DNA from: Pseudomonadota bacterium
GTDB taxonomy: Bacteria; Pseudomonadota; Alphaproteobacteria; Micropepsales; Micropepsaceae
Assembly (NCBI GenBank): GCA_021851325.1
Contig: JAJZDZ010000010.1
Span: forward strand, 1 to 64,000
DNA: 64,000 nt
Direction of reading: 5' to 3'
A program made the position numbers and the translations under genes. Below the pieces are notes generated by a model. That model made no database searches. It was not told the origin of the DNA and worked only from the letters and a program-made list of their open reading frames with translations. The stretch's first letter is position 1. The number at the start of each line of letters is the position of its first letter. Of this stretch, positions 1 through 11,289 are shown in pieces.

Positions 1-13
1 GGCTGCAGAGGCC

Positions 14-1009
14 TTGCGCGCCAGTGTCGATACCCGACTGGAAGCCATCCGCACCAACAATGAACAGAAGCTGGAGCAGATGCGCCAGACCGTGGAAGAG
101 AAGCTGCAGTCGACCCTTGAGCAGCGCCTGGGAGAATCCTTCCGTACCGTCTCAGAACAGCTCAAGGCCGTGCACCAGGGGCTCGGTGAGATGCAGAGCC
201 TTGCCACCGGCGTGGGCGATCTCAAAAAAGTGCTGACCAATGTCAAAACCCGCGGTACCTGGGGCGAAGTCCAGCTGGGGGCCCTCCTCGAACAGTTTCT
301 GGCCCCCGATCAATTTGTGCGCAATGCGCAGTGCCGGCCGGAAAGTGCCGAGCGCGTGGAATATGCCGTGCGCTTTTCAAACCCCGAGGACGACAGCGAG
401 CTGCTCCTGCCGATCGACGCCAAGTTTCCGCAGGACGATTACGAACGGCTTCTGGCCGCTGCCGAAAGCGGTGACAGTTCCGGCGTCGAGGCTGCAGGCG
501 CAGCGTTGGAAACGCGAGTACGCAGCTTCGCCAAAGCGGTCGCTGAGAAATACATCAATCCGCCGGTGACGACGGATTTTGCGGTGCTGTTTCTGCCTAC
601 CGAAAGCCTGTTCGCCGAAATTCTGCGCCGACCTGGATTTTTCGACGGACTACAGCGCGACTTTCGGGTGACGCTGGCCGGTCCGACCACGCTTGCCTCC
701 ATGCTCAACGCGTTTCAGATGGGGTTTCGTTCGCTTGCCATTCAAAAGCGCTCAAGCGAAGTCTGGCAGTTGCTTGCGGCGGTGCGCAGCGAATTCGCCG
801 AGCACGGTAAAGTGGTCGACACCCTCAAACGGCAGCTTGGCGCGGCCGCCAACACCATCGATCGGCTCGGCACCCGTACGCGGGTGATGAACCGCAAGCT
901 TCGTGATGTCGAAATCCTGCCGTCGCGTTCGGCCCAGACGCTGCTTGGACTGGCGAGCCCAGGAAGCCTTGAGGAGGAGCGTGAAGACGACGACCTCGAT
1001 ACGGAATAA
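14..1009 (+). CDS. rmuC: DNA recombination protein RmuC (5' end probably truncated by the window edge)
   Basis: Coiled-coil N-terminus, then TRGTWGEVQLGALLEQFL...PIDAKFPQDDYERL...AILRRPGF...GPTTLASMLNAFQMGFRSLAIQKRS, typical of RmuC; ORF opens with TTG near the window start. Confidence 0.93.
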   Translation: MRASVDTRLEAIRTNNEQKLEQMRQTVEEKLQSTLEQRLGESFRTVSEQLKAVHQGLGEMQSLATGVGDLKKVLTNVKTRGTWGEVQLGALLEQFLAPDQFVRNAQCRPESAERVEYAVRFSNPEDDSELLLPIDAKFPQDDYERLLAAAESGDSSGVEAAGAALETRVRSFAKAVAEKYINPPVTTDFAVLFLPTESLFAEILRRPGFFDGLQRDFRVTLAGPTTLASMLNAFQMGFRSLAIQKRSSEVWQLLAAVRSEFAEHGKVVDTLKRQLGAAANTIDRLGTRTRVMNRKLRDVEILPSRSAQTLLGLASPGSLEEEREDDDLDTE

Positions 1010-1035
1010 ACACCGTCATAAGGCCGGCGACGCCG

Positions 1036-1638
1036 CTAAAATCCGCGCCGCGCCGCGAACGCCGCAGCCAGCGTACCTTCGTCCAGATAATCGAGTTCGC
1101 CCCCCACCGGCACGCCATGGGCAAGGCGGCTGATCTTGACACCACTGGGTTCAATCAGATCACTCAGCCAGTGCGCAGTGGTCTGACCTTCAACCGTCGC
1201 GTTCATCGCCAGAATGACTTCGCCGATCCCGGCCTCGATCCGCTCAAGGAGCCCCCTGAGGTTCAGCCGCTCAGGCGTCACCCCATCGAGCGCACTGAGG
1301 GCCCCGCCCAGCACATGATAGCGACCCTTGAAAACACCGGCGCGCTCCAGTGCCCAGAGATCAGCAACATCTTCAACAATGCACAGTACCCGGGGGTCGC
1401 GGCGGCTGTCGCGACAGAGCGCACATGGTGACTGGGTATCGAGATTACCGCAGATCTCGCAATTGCGGATGGCCTCGGCAGCCTGGCGCAGCGCGGCGGC
1501 CAGCGGCTCAAGCAACTGTTCGCGCTTTTTCAGCAGGGTCAGGGTCGCGCGCCGTGCCGAGCGTGGACCCAAACCAGGCAGTCTGCCCAATAGCTGCACG
1601 AGACGCTCGATTTCCGGACCGACAGGATTATTGGCCAT
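1036..1638 (-). CDS. recR: Recombination mediator RecR
   Basis: [36 protein letters not shown], four-Cys zinc motif [16 protein letters not shown], Toprim-like C-terminus; ORF extends to 1665 but MANNPVG is the likelier start. Confidence 0.96.
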   Translation of the reverse strand: MANNPVGPEIERLVQLLGRLPGLGPRSARRATLTLLKKREQLLEPLAAALRQAAEAIRNCEICGNLDTQSPCALCRDSRRDPRVLCIVEDVADLWALERAGVFKGRYHVLGGALSALDGVTPERLNLRGLLERIEAGIGEVILAMNATVEGQTTAHWLSDLIEPSGVKISRLAHGVPVGGELDYLDEGTLAAAFAARRGF

Positions 1639-1709
1639 AATTTCTTCTAGCAGCGCCGCAACCATCTTGTCATGGTGCCGCCGCGAAAATCCCCCACTGC
1701 GGAGTTCAC

Positions 1710-2417
1710 GTGACGACTGCCTCCAACCGGCTCATCATGCCCCATCCTCTGACCATGGTCGGCAATGACGGCAGCCTCGAACGCCGCCTCATCGCCCAAT
1801 TGGGGCCTGATACCGTCTTTATGATGGGAGACAATCCGGCCCACGCGGCGATGCCGGAAAGGCCGAGCTTGCTCGACTTCTTCCGCTACCGCTTCGGTGC
1901 CATTGTGCGCAATCATCTCGCCCAGAGTGCCCTTCACGCCATCCGGGCCGGTCACAGCGAAAGCGTCGTCATGGCCTGTCTGCTGCACGATATCGCCATG
2001 GGCGCACTGATCCACGCCGAGCACGGCTACTGGAGTGCACAGTTGGTACGTCCCTATGTCAGCGCGGAAATAGCCTGGGCGATCGAGAAACATCAGGCTC
2101 TGCGCTTCCTGCCCGATCCAGCAGTGGGCTACGACTATCCTGAAATCTACCAGAGCTTCTTTGGTCAGGACTACGTGCCGCCGCCACACATCCGCAAAGA
2201 GGCCGCAGCCGCCCGCCAACATCCCTGGTACATGACGAGCCGCATCATCACCCTCAACGACGTCTACAGTTTCGAAAGCGATGAGACCCCCGAACTGGGG
2301 CAGTTCGAAGACATCATCGGGCGCAACTTCCGCCAGCCTGAAGAGGGGCTGGGCTTTGACGGCTCACCCGTCGCCCATATGTGGCGCACCATGATCTGGC
2401 CCGAGAACTTTCTCTAG
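1710..2417 (+). CDS. HD-domain (putative phosphohydrolase) protein
   Basis: HD signature [27 protein letters not shown] followed by [10 protein letters not shown]; single clean ORF between recR and ybaB on the opposite strand. Confidence 0.7.
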   Translation: MTTASNRLIMPHPLTMVGNDGSLERRLIAQLGPDTVFMMGDNPAHAAMPERPSLLDFFRYRFGAIVRNHLAQSALHAIRAGHSESVVMACLLHDIAMGALIHAEHGYWSAQLVRPYVSAEIAWAIEKHQALRFLPDPAVGYDYPEIYQSFFGQDYVPPPHIRKEAAAARQHPWYMTSRIITLNDVYSFESDETPELGQFEDIIGRNFRQPEEGLGFDGSPVAHMWRTMIWPENFL

Positions 2418-2420
2418 CCG

Positions 2421-2747
2421 CTAGAATCCCGGCATCTTGAAACCCGGCGGCAGGCCAAGGCCGCCGGCGAGCTTCTGCATCTCGTCACCCAGACGGCGCT
2501 CGACCTTGGCCTTGGCATCCCCGGCCGCAGCGACGATCAGATCCTCGACGACCTGCCGCTCCTCAGCCACGAACAGCGAGGGATCGATGACAACGCGCTT
2601 CAGTTCCGACTTTCCGGTCATGGTGACACGCACAAGTCCGCCGCCCGCAACCCCTTCGACTTCAAGCCGTTCGAGTTCAGCCTGCATCGCTGCAGCCTTC
2701 TCCTGCATGGCTTTGGCCTGCTGAAACAGATCGGCCAGTTCCATCAT
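2421..2747 (-). CDS. ybaB: YbaB/EbfC family nucleoid-associated protein
   Basis: MMELADLFQQAKAMQEKAAAMQAELERLEVEGVAGGGLVRVTMTGKSELKRVVIDPSL; 4-nt overlap with dnaX. Confidence 0.95.
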   Translation of the reverse strand: MMELADLFQQAKAMQEKAAAMQAELERLEVEGVAGGGLVRVTMTGKSELKRVVIDPSLFVAEERQVVEDLIVAAAGDAKAKVERRLGDEMQKLAGGLGLPPGFKMPGF

Positions 2748-4504
2748 TCATCCTCCTCGCCAGCCTCGCCATCGCTGGCAGGCAGCGGTTCCTTGTCTAT
2801 CACCCGAATGACTTCGGCGCCGGGAAAGCGGTCCAGAACCGCGCGCACCATGGGCTCGGCGAGGACCCGCTCCAGGCGGGCCGTAATCTTGGCCTTGCGC
2901 GCCTCGGCAATGCTCGGTGCGCCACCCTCGCGGGCAAGACTGACCACCCAGCGCTGTCCGGTCCAGTCCTTGAGCTTCTGGGCCAGATCCTGCGCCAGGG
3001 TGCGCGGTGCCCGAGGTCCGGGCCGGAATTCGAGGCGACCAGGCTCGAGGGCCACCAGATGGACATCGTTCTCGAGATGAACCTTGAGCACCGCCGCGCC
3101 CTTGGCCATGGCCAGGGCGACAATATCCTCAAGAGTTCGCAGGCTGGGGCCTGCATCACCTTGCGCCTGTGGCTCCACCTGCTGGGCCAGCGCCGGGGCG
3201 CGGGCCTCGCCGCGTCCACGCGCCGAAGCCAAAGGCGTCGCCGGTGCAGCCGCAAGCGCCGCTGGCGGGGAGGAGGGGCGCGCGGACATCTGTTCCATCA
3301 CCTCGCGTACCAGCCGATCGGTCGGCGGCAGATCGGCGGCATAGGCGAGGCGAATGAGTGCCATCTCGCAGGCTGCCAGCGGCCGGCTGGCGTCGCGCAC
3401 TTCGAGGAGCCCCTTGAGCAGCAGCTGCCAGGTGCGGGTCAAGGAGGGTACGCTCAAGCCTGCGGCCAGTTGGGCGGCCCGCCGCGCTTCTCCGGAACTG
3501 CCGTCAAAAGCGCCTTCTGCCGCCGGCGCCACCTTGAGCCGGGTGAGAAAGTGCGTGAGTTCCATCAGATCCTGCATCACCTGCAAGGGATCAGCCCCAT
3601 GCGCATGCAGGCCATCGAGTTCGCGCAAGGCCTGCTCGATGTGTCCGCCCATCAGCGCCTCAAACAGATCGAGAATGCGCCCATGATCAGCCAGCCCCAG
3701 CATCATCCGCACGTTCTGCGCTGCGATCGGCTGGCCCTCGCCATGGGCAATCGCCTGATCAAGCAGCGACAGCGCATCGCGCACCGAGCCCTCTGCTGCG
3801 CGCGCAAGTAGGGCCAGCGCCTCATCCGCGATGGCGACCTGCTCCTGGTTCGCGATCGCCCGCAGATGGGCGACAAGCACATCCGGTTCGATGCGGCGCA
3901 GGTCAAAGCGCTGGCAGCGGGACAGCACGGTCACCGGGACCTTGCGGATCTCGGTGGTGGCAAAAATGAATTTCACATGCGGCGGAGGCTCTTCGAGTGT
4001 CTTCAGCAACCCGTTGAAAGCCTGCTTGGAGAGCATGTGGACTTCGTCGATGATGTAAACCTTGTAGCGTGCCGCAGCAGGGGCATAACGCACTCCCTCG
4101 ATGATCTCGCGGATGTCATCGATGCCAGTCCGGCTCGCTGCGTCCATTTCCTGCACGTCAACATATCGGCTTTCGGCGATGGCGCGGCAGGGCTCGCACT
4201 GGCCGCACGGCTGTATTGTCGGCGCCTTGCCACGGCCATCGACGCCAATACAGTTTAGGGCGCGGGCCACAATCCGGGCGGTGGTGGTCTTGCCCACGCC
4301 GCGTACCCCCGTCAGCATGAAAGCATGCGCAATGCGGCCGCTGGCAAAGGCATTCCTGAGCGTACGCACCAATGCGTCCTGGCCGATCAGCCCGGAAAAA
4401 TCTGCGGGGCGGTATTTGCGCGCGAGGACGCGATACTGCTCGGCCTGCGGCGGCACAGCAAGATCGAGCCCTGGGGCCTCGGCGATGGGAGACGCGTCGT
4501 CCAT
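2744..4504 (-). CDS. dnaX: DNA polymerase III subunit gamma/tau
   Basis: YRVLARKYRPADFSGLIGQDALVRTLRNAF...HAFMLTGVRGVGKTTTARIVARALNC...VYIIDEVHMLSKQAFNGLLKTLEEPP. Confidence 0.97.
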   Translation of the reverse strand: MDDASPIAEAPGLDLAVPPQAEQYRVLARKYRPADFSGLIGQDALVRTLRNAFASGRIAHAFMLTGVRGVGKTTTARIVARALNCIGVDGRGKAPTIQPCGQCEPCRAIAESRYVDVQEMDAASRTGIDDIREIIEGVRYAPAAARYKVYIIDEVHMLSKQAFNGLLKTLEEPPPHVKFIFATTEIRKVPVTVLSRCQRFDLRRIEPDVLVAHLRAIANQEQVAIADEALALLARAAEGSVRDALSLLDQAIAHGEGQPIAAQNVRMMLGLADHGRILDLFEALMGGHIEQALRELDGLHAHGADPLQVMQDLMELTHFLTRLKVAPAAEGAFDGSSGEARRAAQLAAGLSVPSLTRTWQLLLKGLLEVRDASRPLAACEMALIRLAYAADLPPTDRLVREVMEQMSARPSSPPAALAAAPATPLASARGRGEARAPALAQQVEPQAQGDAGPSLRTLEDIVALAMAKGAAVLKVHLENDVHLVALEPGRLEFRPGPRAPRTLAQDLAQKLKDWTGQRWVVSLAREGGAPSIAEARKAKITARLERVLAEPMVRAVLDRFPGAEVIRVIDKEPLPASDGEAGEEDE

Positions 4505-4601
4505 ATCCGACTATAGCAAGCCCGCCGCAGTCTTGCGCGCGCCTGCTGCAGCCATTTGTTGTGGAGTAAGTGTCCCCTTGAGGGGCGCTGCGCGATGAGA
4601 G

Positions 4602-4693
4602 CCCGGCCACGACCCGAAGCGGATTCGTTACGGCTGCTTCCTTCCGGACCTGACCGGGTTGGCGATGGCTTCGCCCGCGACCGGACTCCCGGG
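4602..4693 (-). ncRNA. ffs: Bacterial signal recognition particle RNA (4.5S-like); boundaries approximate
   Basis: Minus strand contains the SRP core AACCCGGTCAGGTCCGGAAGGAAGCAGCCGTAACGA with flanking complementary arms (CCGGTCGCGGGCGAA / TTCGGGTCGTGGCCGGG), just upstream of dnaX. Confidence 0.92.
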
Positions 4694-4760
4694 AGCTGAT
4701 ATAGGCCCTCGGCCCGAAGATTGCCAGCGGGCCGTGCAGAAGGCGGCAGACCTGGAGCGC

Positions 4761-5546
4761 TCAGTCCTCACCAGCCGCGTCCGCCCCGCCAGACCCGGCC
4801 CGGCGGAACTTGCCGCGGGTCAGAGCGACAATGATGCCGCGCAAGGTCCGCACCTCCTGATCGCTCAGCTGCGCCCGCTGGAGCATGGCCCGCAGATTGA
4901 GCTTCATCTGACCCACCCGGTCCGGCGGATAGAGAAACCCAGCCTTCAGCAGTTCGTCTTCGAGGTGCGCAAAGAGATGCTGCAGCTCCGCATTGCTGGC
5001 CGGCCGCGCCAGCCCGCCATAGTCAATGCGTACCCCCGGGGTGGCATCAGCACTGCGAAACCATTCATAGGCGTTCAGCAAGACCGCCTGGCCAAGGTTG
5101 AGGGAGGCAAAGTCGGGGCTGGTCGGAATGGTGATGATGGCCTGGGCGAGCGCCACTTCCTCATTGTCGAGGCCCGAACGCTCATTGCCGAAAAGAAGTC
5201 CGCAGCGGACGCCCTCACCCGCCCTCTGGCGCAGGCTGGCAGCGGCTGCATCCGGTGTCAGCACCGCCTTGGCGACGCCGCGCAGCCGTGCGGTGGTGGC
5301 ATAGACAAGTTCTAGATCACTCAGTGCATCTTCAAGCCGTTGGTACACCCGGGCGCTTTCGACCACAGGCAGCGCGCCCGCCGCCATGGAGTAGGCGCGT
5401 TCATTCGGCCAGCCGTCACGCGGAGCCACCAGGCGCAGATCGGTCAGCCCGAAATTGGCCATGGCACGGGCCGCCGCGCCGATATTTTCGCCAAGCTGTG
5501 GCCGCGACAGGATGATCGCCGGCGTTGGGGGGGACGCAGAAGTCAT
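4761..5546 (-). CDS. TrmJ/TrmH-family RNA methyltransferase (SPOUT)
   Basis: [39 protein letters not shown]...[43 protein letters not shown]; true start ATGACTTCTGCG at 5546, not the 6146 ORF start. Confidence 0.92.
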   Translation of the reverse strand: MTSASPPTPAIILSRPQLGENIGAAARAMANFGLTDLRLVAPRDGWPNERAYSMAAGALPVVESARVYQRLEDALSDLELVYATTARLRGVAKAVLTPDAAAASLRQRAGEGVRCGLLFGNERSGLDNEEVALAQAIITIPTSPDFASLNLGQAVLLNAYEWFRSADATPGVRIDYGGLARPASNAELQHLFAHLEDELLKAGFLYPPDRVGQMKLNLRAMLQRAQLSDQEVRTLRGIIVALTRGKFRRAGSGGADAAGED

Positions 5547-5648
5547 GGCGGTGTTCTGCCGCGCGCGCGTCCTTTCGTCCAGCCCGCTTTGACGCCCGAT
5601 GGCACCTTGGCTATAGGCACGGGACGAAAAACGCCAACCGAGGCTCCC

Positions 5649-6860
5649 ATGGACAAGATCAAAGTTGCCAATCCGGTCGTCGAGCTCGACGGCGACGAGA
5701 TGACCCGCATTATCTGGGAGCTGATCAAGACCAAACTGATCCTGCCTTACCTCGATGTCCCCCTCGAGTATTACGATCTTTCCGTAGAGCATCGCGACGC
5801 AACCAACGACCAGGTCACCGTCGATGCTGCCAATGCCATCAAGAAACACGGCGTCGGCGTCAAATGCGCCACCATCACCCCGGATGAAGCGCGGGTGGAG
5901 GAATTCAAGCTCAAGAAGATGTGGAAATCGCCCAATGGTACGATCCGCAACATCCTGGGCGGCGTGATCTTCCGCGAGCCCATCATCTGCCGCAACGTGC
6001 CACGCCTGGTTCCGGGCTGGACCCAGCCGATCGTCATTGGCCGCCACGCCTTTGGCGATCAGTATCGCGCCACCGATTTCAAGTTTCCGAGCAAGGGCAA
6101 GCTGTCGATCAAGTTCGTCGGCGACGACGGCACCGTCATCGAACATGATGTGTTCGATGCCCCGGGCAGTGGCGTCGCCATGGCCATGTACAATCTCGAT
6201 GAATCGATCCGGGATTTTGCCCGTGCCTCGATGAATTATGCGCTGATGCGCAATTACCCGCTCTATCTCTCAACCAAGAATACTATCCTCAAAGCCTATG
6301 ACGGCCGCTTCAAGGATATCTTTCAGCAGGTCTTTGACAGCGAGTTCGCCGGGAGCTTCAAGAAGGCTGGTCTCACGTATGAACACCGGCTCATCGACGA
6401 CATGGTTGCATCTGCCCTGAAGTGGAGCGGCGGCTATGTCTGGGCCTGCAAGAACTATGATGGCGATGTGCAGTCCGACACGGTGGCACAGGGCTTTGGC
6501 AGCCTCGGCCTGATGACCAGCGTGCTGATGACGCCGGATGGGCAAACGGTTGAGGCTGAGGCCGCACACGGAACGGTGACCCGTCACTACCGCCAGCATC
6601 AGAAGGGACAGGCAACCTCGACCAACTCGATTGCATCGATCTTTGCCTGGACGCGTGGCCTCTCCCATCGTGCCAAGCTGGATGGCAACGAGCGTCTGGC
6701 AAACTTTGCCCAGACCCTCGAGAAGGTTTCCGTCGATACTGTGGAGGCGGGCTTCATGACCAAGGATCTCGCGCTGCTGATCGGACCGGAGCAGAAGTGG
6801 CTGACCACGGAAGGCTTCCTCGACAAGCTCGGCGAAAATCTGCGCGCCGCCCTGGCCTGA
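5649..6860 (+). CDS. icd: NADP-dependent isocitrate dehydrogenase
   Basis: [57 protein letters not shown]...; 403 aa dimeric IDH type. Confidence 0.96.
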   Translation: MDKIKVANPVVELDGDEMTRIIWELIKTKLILPYLDVPLEYYDLSVEHRDATNDQVTVDAANAIKKHGVGVKCATITPDEARVEEFKLKKMWKSPNGTIRNILGGVIFREPIICRNVPRLVPGWTQPIVIGRHAFGDQYRATDFKFPSKGKLSIKFVGDDGTVIEHDVFDAPGSGVAMAMYNLDESIRDFARASMNYALMRNYPLYLSTKNTILKAYDGRFKDIFQQVFDSEFAGSFKKAGLTYEHRLIDDMVASALKWSGGYVWACKNYDGDVQSDTVAQGFGSLGLMTSVLMTPDGQTVEAEAAHGTVTRHYRQHQKGQATSTNSIASIFAWTRGLSHRAKLDGNERLANFAQTLEKVSVDTVEAGFMTKDLALLIGPEQKWLTTEGFLDKLGENLRAALA

Positions 6861-6975
6861 GCGCCAGTCCTCCCAGTCCGGGGTGCGCCCTTTGGGCGCA
6901 GCCTGGGCCATTTGCCGCACCCGCTGCACCCAGCAGACCTGCGCCCGCCGCCTTCGGATCGGGGGCTGAACCGCG

Positions 6976-9642
6976 CTAGCCTTGGGCGCGGGCCGCAATC
7001 GCGGCGCGGATTGCCGCCACGGCCGCGTCAAGCTGCGCCACCTCCGGCCCACCCCCTTGCGCCATATCCGCCCGCCCGCCACCGCGGCCGCCCAGACGTT
7101 CCGATCCGATGCGAACCAGGTCACCCGCAGCAAAACGGGCCGAAAGGTCAGCGGAAACGCCGACAACCAGTGAGACCTTGCCCTCGGCCGTATTGGCAAT
7201 CACGACGATGCCTGAACCAAGTTTGGCCTTGGCTTCGTCGGCAACCGACTTGAGGTCCTTGGTGGGGAAATCGCGCAATGGCCGATAGAGAAAAGCGATA
7301 CCGCCGATGCTCTCCTGGTCCTCAGCCGCGCTTGCGGTATCACCAGGACCGGCGAGCGCCAGAGCCCGGCGCGCCTCGAGCAGCTCCCGTTCCAGCCGCC
7401 GCCGCTCTTCGCTCAGCTGCTGGAGTCGCACCGGCAGCTCGCTCGGAGCCGCTTTCAGTACGGCCGCCGCGTCCCGCGCCAGATCCGCCCGTGCCGTGAG
7501 GTAGAGACGGGCTGCCTCACTGGTCATCGCTTCGATGCGACGAACGCCGGCTGCGACCGCGCTTTCAGACAGGATCGTAAACAGGCCGATGTCACCAAGG
7601 CGACGCACATGGGTGCCGCCACAGAGTTCCACCGAGTAGGGCCGCGGCCCGCCATTGTCCTCGCCCATACTCAGGACGCGGACCTCGTCGCCATATTTTT
7701 CACCGAAAAGCGCTTCGGCGCCGGCCGTGATCGCCTCCTGCGTCGGCATCAGACGGGTAGACACGTCGCTGTTCTGGCGGATGACGGCATTGACCTGGCT
7801 TTCGATGCGCTCGAGCTCCGCGGCACTGAGAGCCTTGGGGTGGCTGAAATCAAAGCGCAACCGGTCGGGGCCCACCATTGAGCCCTTCTGGGCCACGTGT
7901 GGACCCACAACGCGTTTGAGTGCGGCATGCAGCAGATGTGTTGCCGAGTGGTTGGCGCGGGTAGCGCGCCGGCGCTCGGCATCGATGCGCAGTTCGACCG
8001 CATCGCCGATCTTGAACTCGCCGCGCGATACAACCGCGACGTGAAGATGCAGGGCCCCCAGCTTCTTTTCAGTGTCGCAGATCTCTGCCTCAGCGCCCTT
8101 GGGGGAAAACATGGCGCCCTGGTCTCCGACCTGGCCACCGGACTCGGCATAGAACGGAGTCTGATTGGTCAGGATACGGACAGTCTCTCCGGCCTTGGCT
8201 GCCGTCACCCGTGCGCCATCGCGGACGATGGCAAGAACGGTGCCCTCGGCCATATCGCTGTCGTAGCCCAGAAATTCGCTTGCCCCGAATTCTTCGCGCA
8301 GCTCAAACCAGATACGGTCGTCACTGGCCTCCCCGGATCCGGCCCAGGCGCGCCTTGCTTCCGTGCGCTGGCGCTGCATCGCTGCCTCAAAGCCGGTGCG
8401 GTCCACCCCAATGCCGCGAACCCGCAAGGCATCCTCGGTCAAATCAAGGGGAAAGCCGTATGTATCATAGAGCTTGAAGGCCGTTTCACCGGCCAGCTGG
8501 TCGCCGCTGGACAGGTGCTCGCTGGCTTCGTCGAGCAGCTTCAATCCTCGTGCCAGGGTTTCGCGGAAGCGCAGTTCCTCGATGCGCAAGGTTTCCGAGA
8601 TCAGCGCTTCGGCCCGTTTGAGCTCTGGATAGGCTTGCCCCATCTCGGCGAGCAGCACCGGCACCAGCCGGTACATCAACGGCTCCTTGGCGCCCAGCAG
8701 ATGGGCGTGTCGCATGGCACGGCGCATGATCCGGCGCAGCACATAGCCACGCCCCTCATTGGAGGGCAGCACGCCATCAGCGATCAGAAATGAGGTGGAG
8801 CGCAGATGATCGGCGATCACCCGATGACTGGCAGCATGAGCCCCCGTGTGTCCCTGTCCACTTAGCTCGGCCGACGCCTGGATCAGATGCCGGAACAGAT
8901 CGGTGTCGTAATTGTCATGCACGCCCTGAAGAACCGCCGCGATCCGCTCCAGTCCCATGCCAGTATCGATCGATGGCCGCGGCAGACGCAGCCGCTCTGC
9001 CCCGGGCTGCTGATCGAACTGCATAAAAACCAGATTCCAGATTTCGACAAAGCGGTCGCCGTCGGCATCGGCCGAACCGGGTGGGCCGCCGGCGATATGG
9101 TCGCCATGGTCAAAGAAGATTTCGGAGCACGGGCCGCAGGGGCCGCTGTCGCCCATCGACCAGAAATTGTCGCTGGTAGCGATCCGGATGATACGCGAGT
9201 CGCTGAGACCTGTGACCTTCTTCCAGATCTGCGCCGCGTCCTCATCTTCGGCGAAGACGGTCACGGTGAGCCTGTCGGCGGGTATGGAAAAGTCACGGGT
9301 GAGCAGCTGCCAGGCAAGCGCGATCGCCTCGTCCTTGAAGTAATCACCGAACGAAAAATTGCCCAGCATCTCGAAGAAAGTGTGATGCCGTGCGGTGTAG
9401 CCGACATTGTCTAGGTCGTTATGCTTGCCACCAGCACGCAGACATTTCTGCACGCTGGCGGCACGAGAGTAGGCCCGCGTTTCCTGGCCGGTGAACACGT
9501 TCTTGAACTGCACCATGCCGGCGTTGGTAAACAGCAGGCTGGGATCGTTGCGCGGCACCAGGGGCGAAGAGGCTACGACCTCATGGCCATGGCGTTGGAA
9601 GAACTCGAGGAAGTTCGAGCGGATTTCAGCGAGACTTTTCAT
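6976..9642 (-). CDS. alaS: Alanyl-tRNA synthetase
   Basis: [50 protein letters not shown]...; full-length 888 aa with HxxxH...CxxxH editing-domain motifs. Confidence 0.98.
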   Translation of the reverse strand: MKSLAEIRSNFLEFFQRHGHEVVASSPLVPRNDPSLLFTNAGMVQFKNVFTGQETRAYSRAASVQKCLRAGGKHNDLDNVGYTARHHTFFEMLGNFSFGDYFKDEAIALAWQLLTRDFSIPADRLTVTVFAEDEDAAQIWKKVTGLSDSRIIRIATSDNFWSMGDSGPCGPCSEIFFDHGDHIAGGPPGSADADGDRFVEIWNLVFMQFDQQPGAERLRLPRPSIDTGMGLERIAAVLQGVHDNYDTDLFRHLIQASAELSGQGHTGAHAASHRVIADHLRSTSFLIADGVLPSNEGRGYVLRRIMRRAMRHAHLLGAKEPLMYRLVPVLLAEMGQAYPELKRAEALISETLRIEELRFRETLARGLKLLDEASEHLSSGDQLAGETAFKLYDTYGFPLDLTEDALRVRGIGVDRTGFEAAMQRQRTEARRAWAGSGEASDDRIWFELREEFGASEFLGYDSDMAEGTVLAIVRDGARVTAAKAGETVRILTNQTPFYAESGGQVGDQGAMFSPKGAEAEICDTEKKLGALHLHVAVVSRGEFKIGDAVELRIDAERRRATRANHSATHLLHAALKRVVGPHVAQKGSMVGPDRLRFDFSHPKALSAAELERIESQVNAVIRQNSDVSTRLMPTQEAITAGAEALFGEKYGDEVRVLSMGEDNGGPRPYSVELCGGTHVRRLGDIGLFTILSESAVAAGVRRIEAMTSEAARLYLTARADLARDAAAVLKAAPSELPVRLQQLSEERRRLERELLEARRALALAGPGDTASAAEDQESIGGIAFLYRPLRDFPTKDLKSVADEAKAKLGSGIVVIANTAEGKVSLVVGVSADLSARFAAGDLVRIGSERLGGRGGGRADMAQGGGPEVAQLDAAVAAIRAAIAARAQG

Positions 9643-9691
9643 ACCCCGTATGTAGCGGGGCCGCGGCTCGCTGTCACCACGGTCGAGAGAA

Positions 9692-9728
9692 CGAAAAGGA
9701 GGGGCGCCCCGAAACGGAGCGCCCCTCC
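9692..9728 (-). terminator. Possible terminator downstream of recA
   Basis: Inverted repeat GGAGGGGCGC...GCGCCCCTCC (9698-9707/9719-9728), followed on the minus strand by a short T run (TTTTCG). Confidence 0.5.
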
Positions 9729-9794
9729 CGGAGTCGTTCCCATGCCAACAGGAACGACAATTGATCGGACGCGCTCCGCTTCAGCCGGCTCGGC

Positions 9795-10871
9795 CTACTC
9801 GTCAGCGGTCGCGTTAACCTCTTCCTCGCCATGGGCAAGGACGTCTGCTAGCAGACCAGCCGACTCACGGACCTGGCCCTCGATCTTGGCGGCGATATCC
9901 GGATTATCCGCAAGAAACTGCTTGGCGTTCTCCCGCCCCTGCCCAATGCGTTGGCCGTCATAGGAAAACCAGGCCCCCGACTTCTCAACCACACCGACCT
10001 TGACGCCAAGATCGACGAGTTCGCCGGTCTTGGAGATACCCTTGCCATACATAATGTCGAACTCGACCTGCTTGAACGGCGGAGCAACCTTATTCTTGAC
10101 CACCTTGACGCGGGTCTGGTTTCCGACCACCTCGTCACGATCCTTGATGGCGCCGATACGACGAATATCAAGACGTACCGAGGCGTAGAATTTGAGCGCA
10201 TTGCCACCGGTAGTTGTCTCGGGATTGCCGAACATGATGCCGATCTTCATGCGGATCTGATTGATAAAGATGACAAGGCACTTGGATTTGGAGATCGAAG
10301 CGGTGAGCTTGCGCAGAGCCTGGCTCATCAGCCGAGCCTGCAGGCCAGGCAGCTGGTCACCCATTTCCCCTTCAAGTTCGGCCTTGGGCGTCAGGGCTGC
10401 AACCGAATCGATGACGACGATATCGATGCCACCGGAACGCACCAGGGTATCGGCGATTTCCAGCGCCTGCTCGCCTGCATCAGGCTGGGAGATCAGGAGT
10501 TCGTCAATGTCTACACCGAGCTTGCGGGCATAGATCGGATCCAGCGCGTGCTCAGCATCGATGTAGGCCGCAACCCCACCCTTCTTCTGCGCCTCAGCCA
10601 CCGCGTGCAGTGCCAAGGTGGTCTTGCCCGATGACTCAGGACCATAAATCTCGATGATGCGTCCGCGCGGCAGACCTCCGATACCGAGCGCGATATCAAG
10701 GCCGAGGGAGCCCGTCGAAACCGTATCGATTTCGATCGTCTCCCGACTGCCCAGCTTCATGACTGAGCCCTTGCCAAAGGCCCGATCGATCTGCAGCAGG
10801 GCCGCTTCGAGCGCCTTTTTCCGATCCGAATTGTCTTCCCTGCCCACGATCCGCAATGCCGCCTGACTCAT
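9795..10871 (-). CDS. recA: Recombinase RecA
   Basis: [27 protein letters not shown]...[27 protein letters not shown]...[41 protein letters not shown]. Confidence 0.98.
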   Translation of the reverse strand: MSQAALRIVGREDNSDRKKALEAALLQIDRAFGKGSVMKLGSRETIEIDTVSTGSLGLDIALGIGGLPRGRIIEIYGPESSGKTTLALHAVAEAQKKGGVAAYIDAEHALDPIYARKLGVDIDELLISQPDAGEQALEIADTLVRSGGIDIVVIDSVAALTPKAELEGEMGDQLPGLQARLMSQALRKLTASISKSKCLVIFINQIRMKIGIMFGNPETTTGGNALKFYASVRLDIRRIGAIKDRDEVVGNQTRVKVVKNKVAPPFKQVEFDIMYGKGISKTGELVDLGVKVGVVEKSGAWFSYDGQRIGQGRENAKQFLADNPDIAAKIEGQVRESAGLLADVLAHGEEEVNATADE

Positions 10872-10931
10872 GCCACCCGCTCCTTATTCCATAGCCCCGG
10901 GCAAATCCCAAGGGGCTGCCGAAAGTCAACC

Positions 10932-10946
10932 GTACATGTTTTGTTC
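10932..10946 (-). promoter_or_regulatory. Candidate alphaproteobacterial LexA (SOS) box upstream of recA
   Basis: GTACATGTTTTGTTC: 7 of 8 matches to the direct repeat GTTC-N7-GTTC, about 60 nt upstream of the recA start codon. Confidence 0.5.
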
Positions 10947-11289
10947 TCATTAGCAAGGGGGTTTGTAATGCATTGTTTTTACTAACGATTTTATATTTGT
11001 TCATGAAACGTCCGCAGAACTGGTGGGATGTCGGCACCGAGCCGGATTGTGAAAAGGATTGGGCGACTTGCGCCCTTCTCCCTCAGGTGGATTCGGGCGG
11101 CCCATTGAGGCACCAGGGGGGGCCCTGACCGCGCTTCAGTGCCAAGGTAAAATCTGCCGCTCGCGGGCGCCTTCCCCCACACAGACCCGCATCGCAGCGG
11201 TCTTGCGACGCGGCTAGGCCGGCGCCCTACACGCTTGCAGGGAGCGTGCCTGAATGGGCACAGTAGCCTGTGGAAATGCGGACGCATTC

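Noticed and set aside
5340-5648. N-terminal extension of the icd ORF (506 aa frame) overlapping the trmJ-like gene
   Set aside because: Conserved IDH begins at [20 protein letters not shown] (5649); the upstream part is antisense to the methyltransferase gene.
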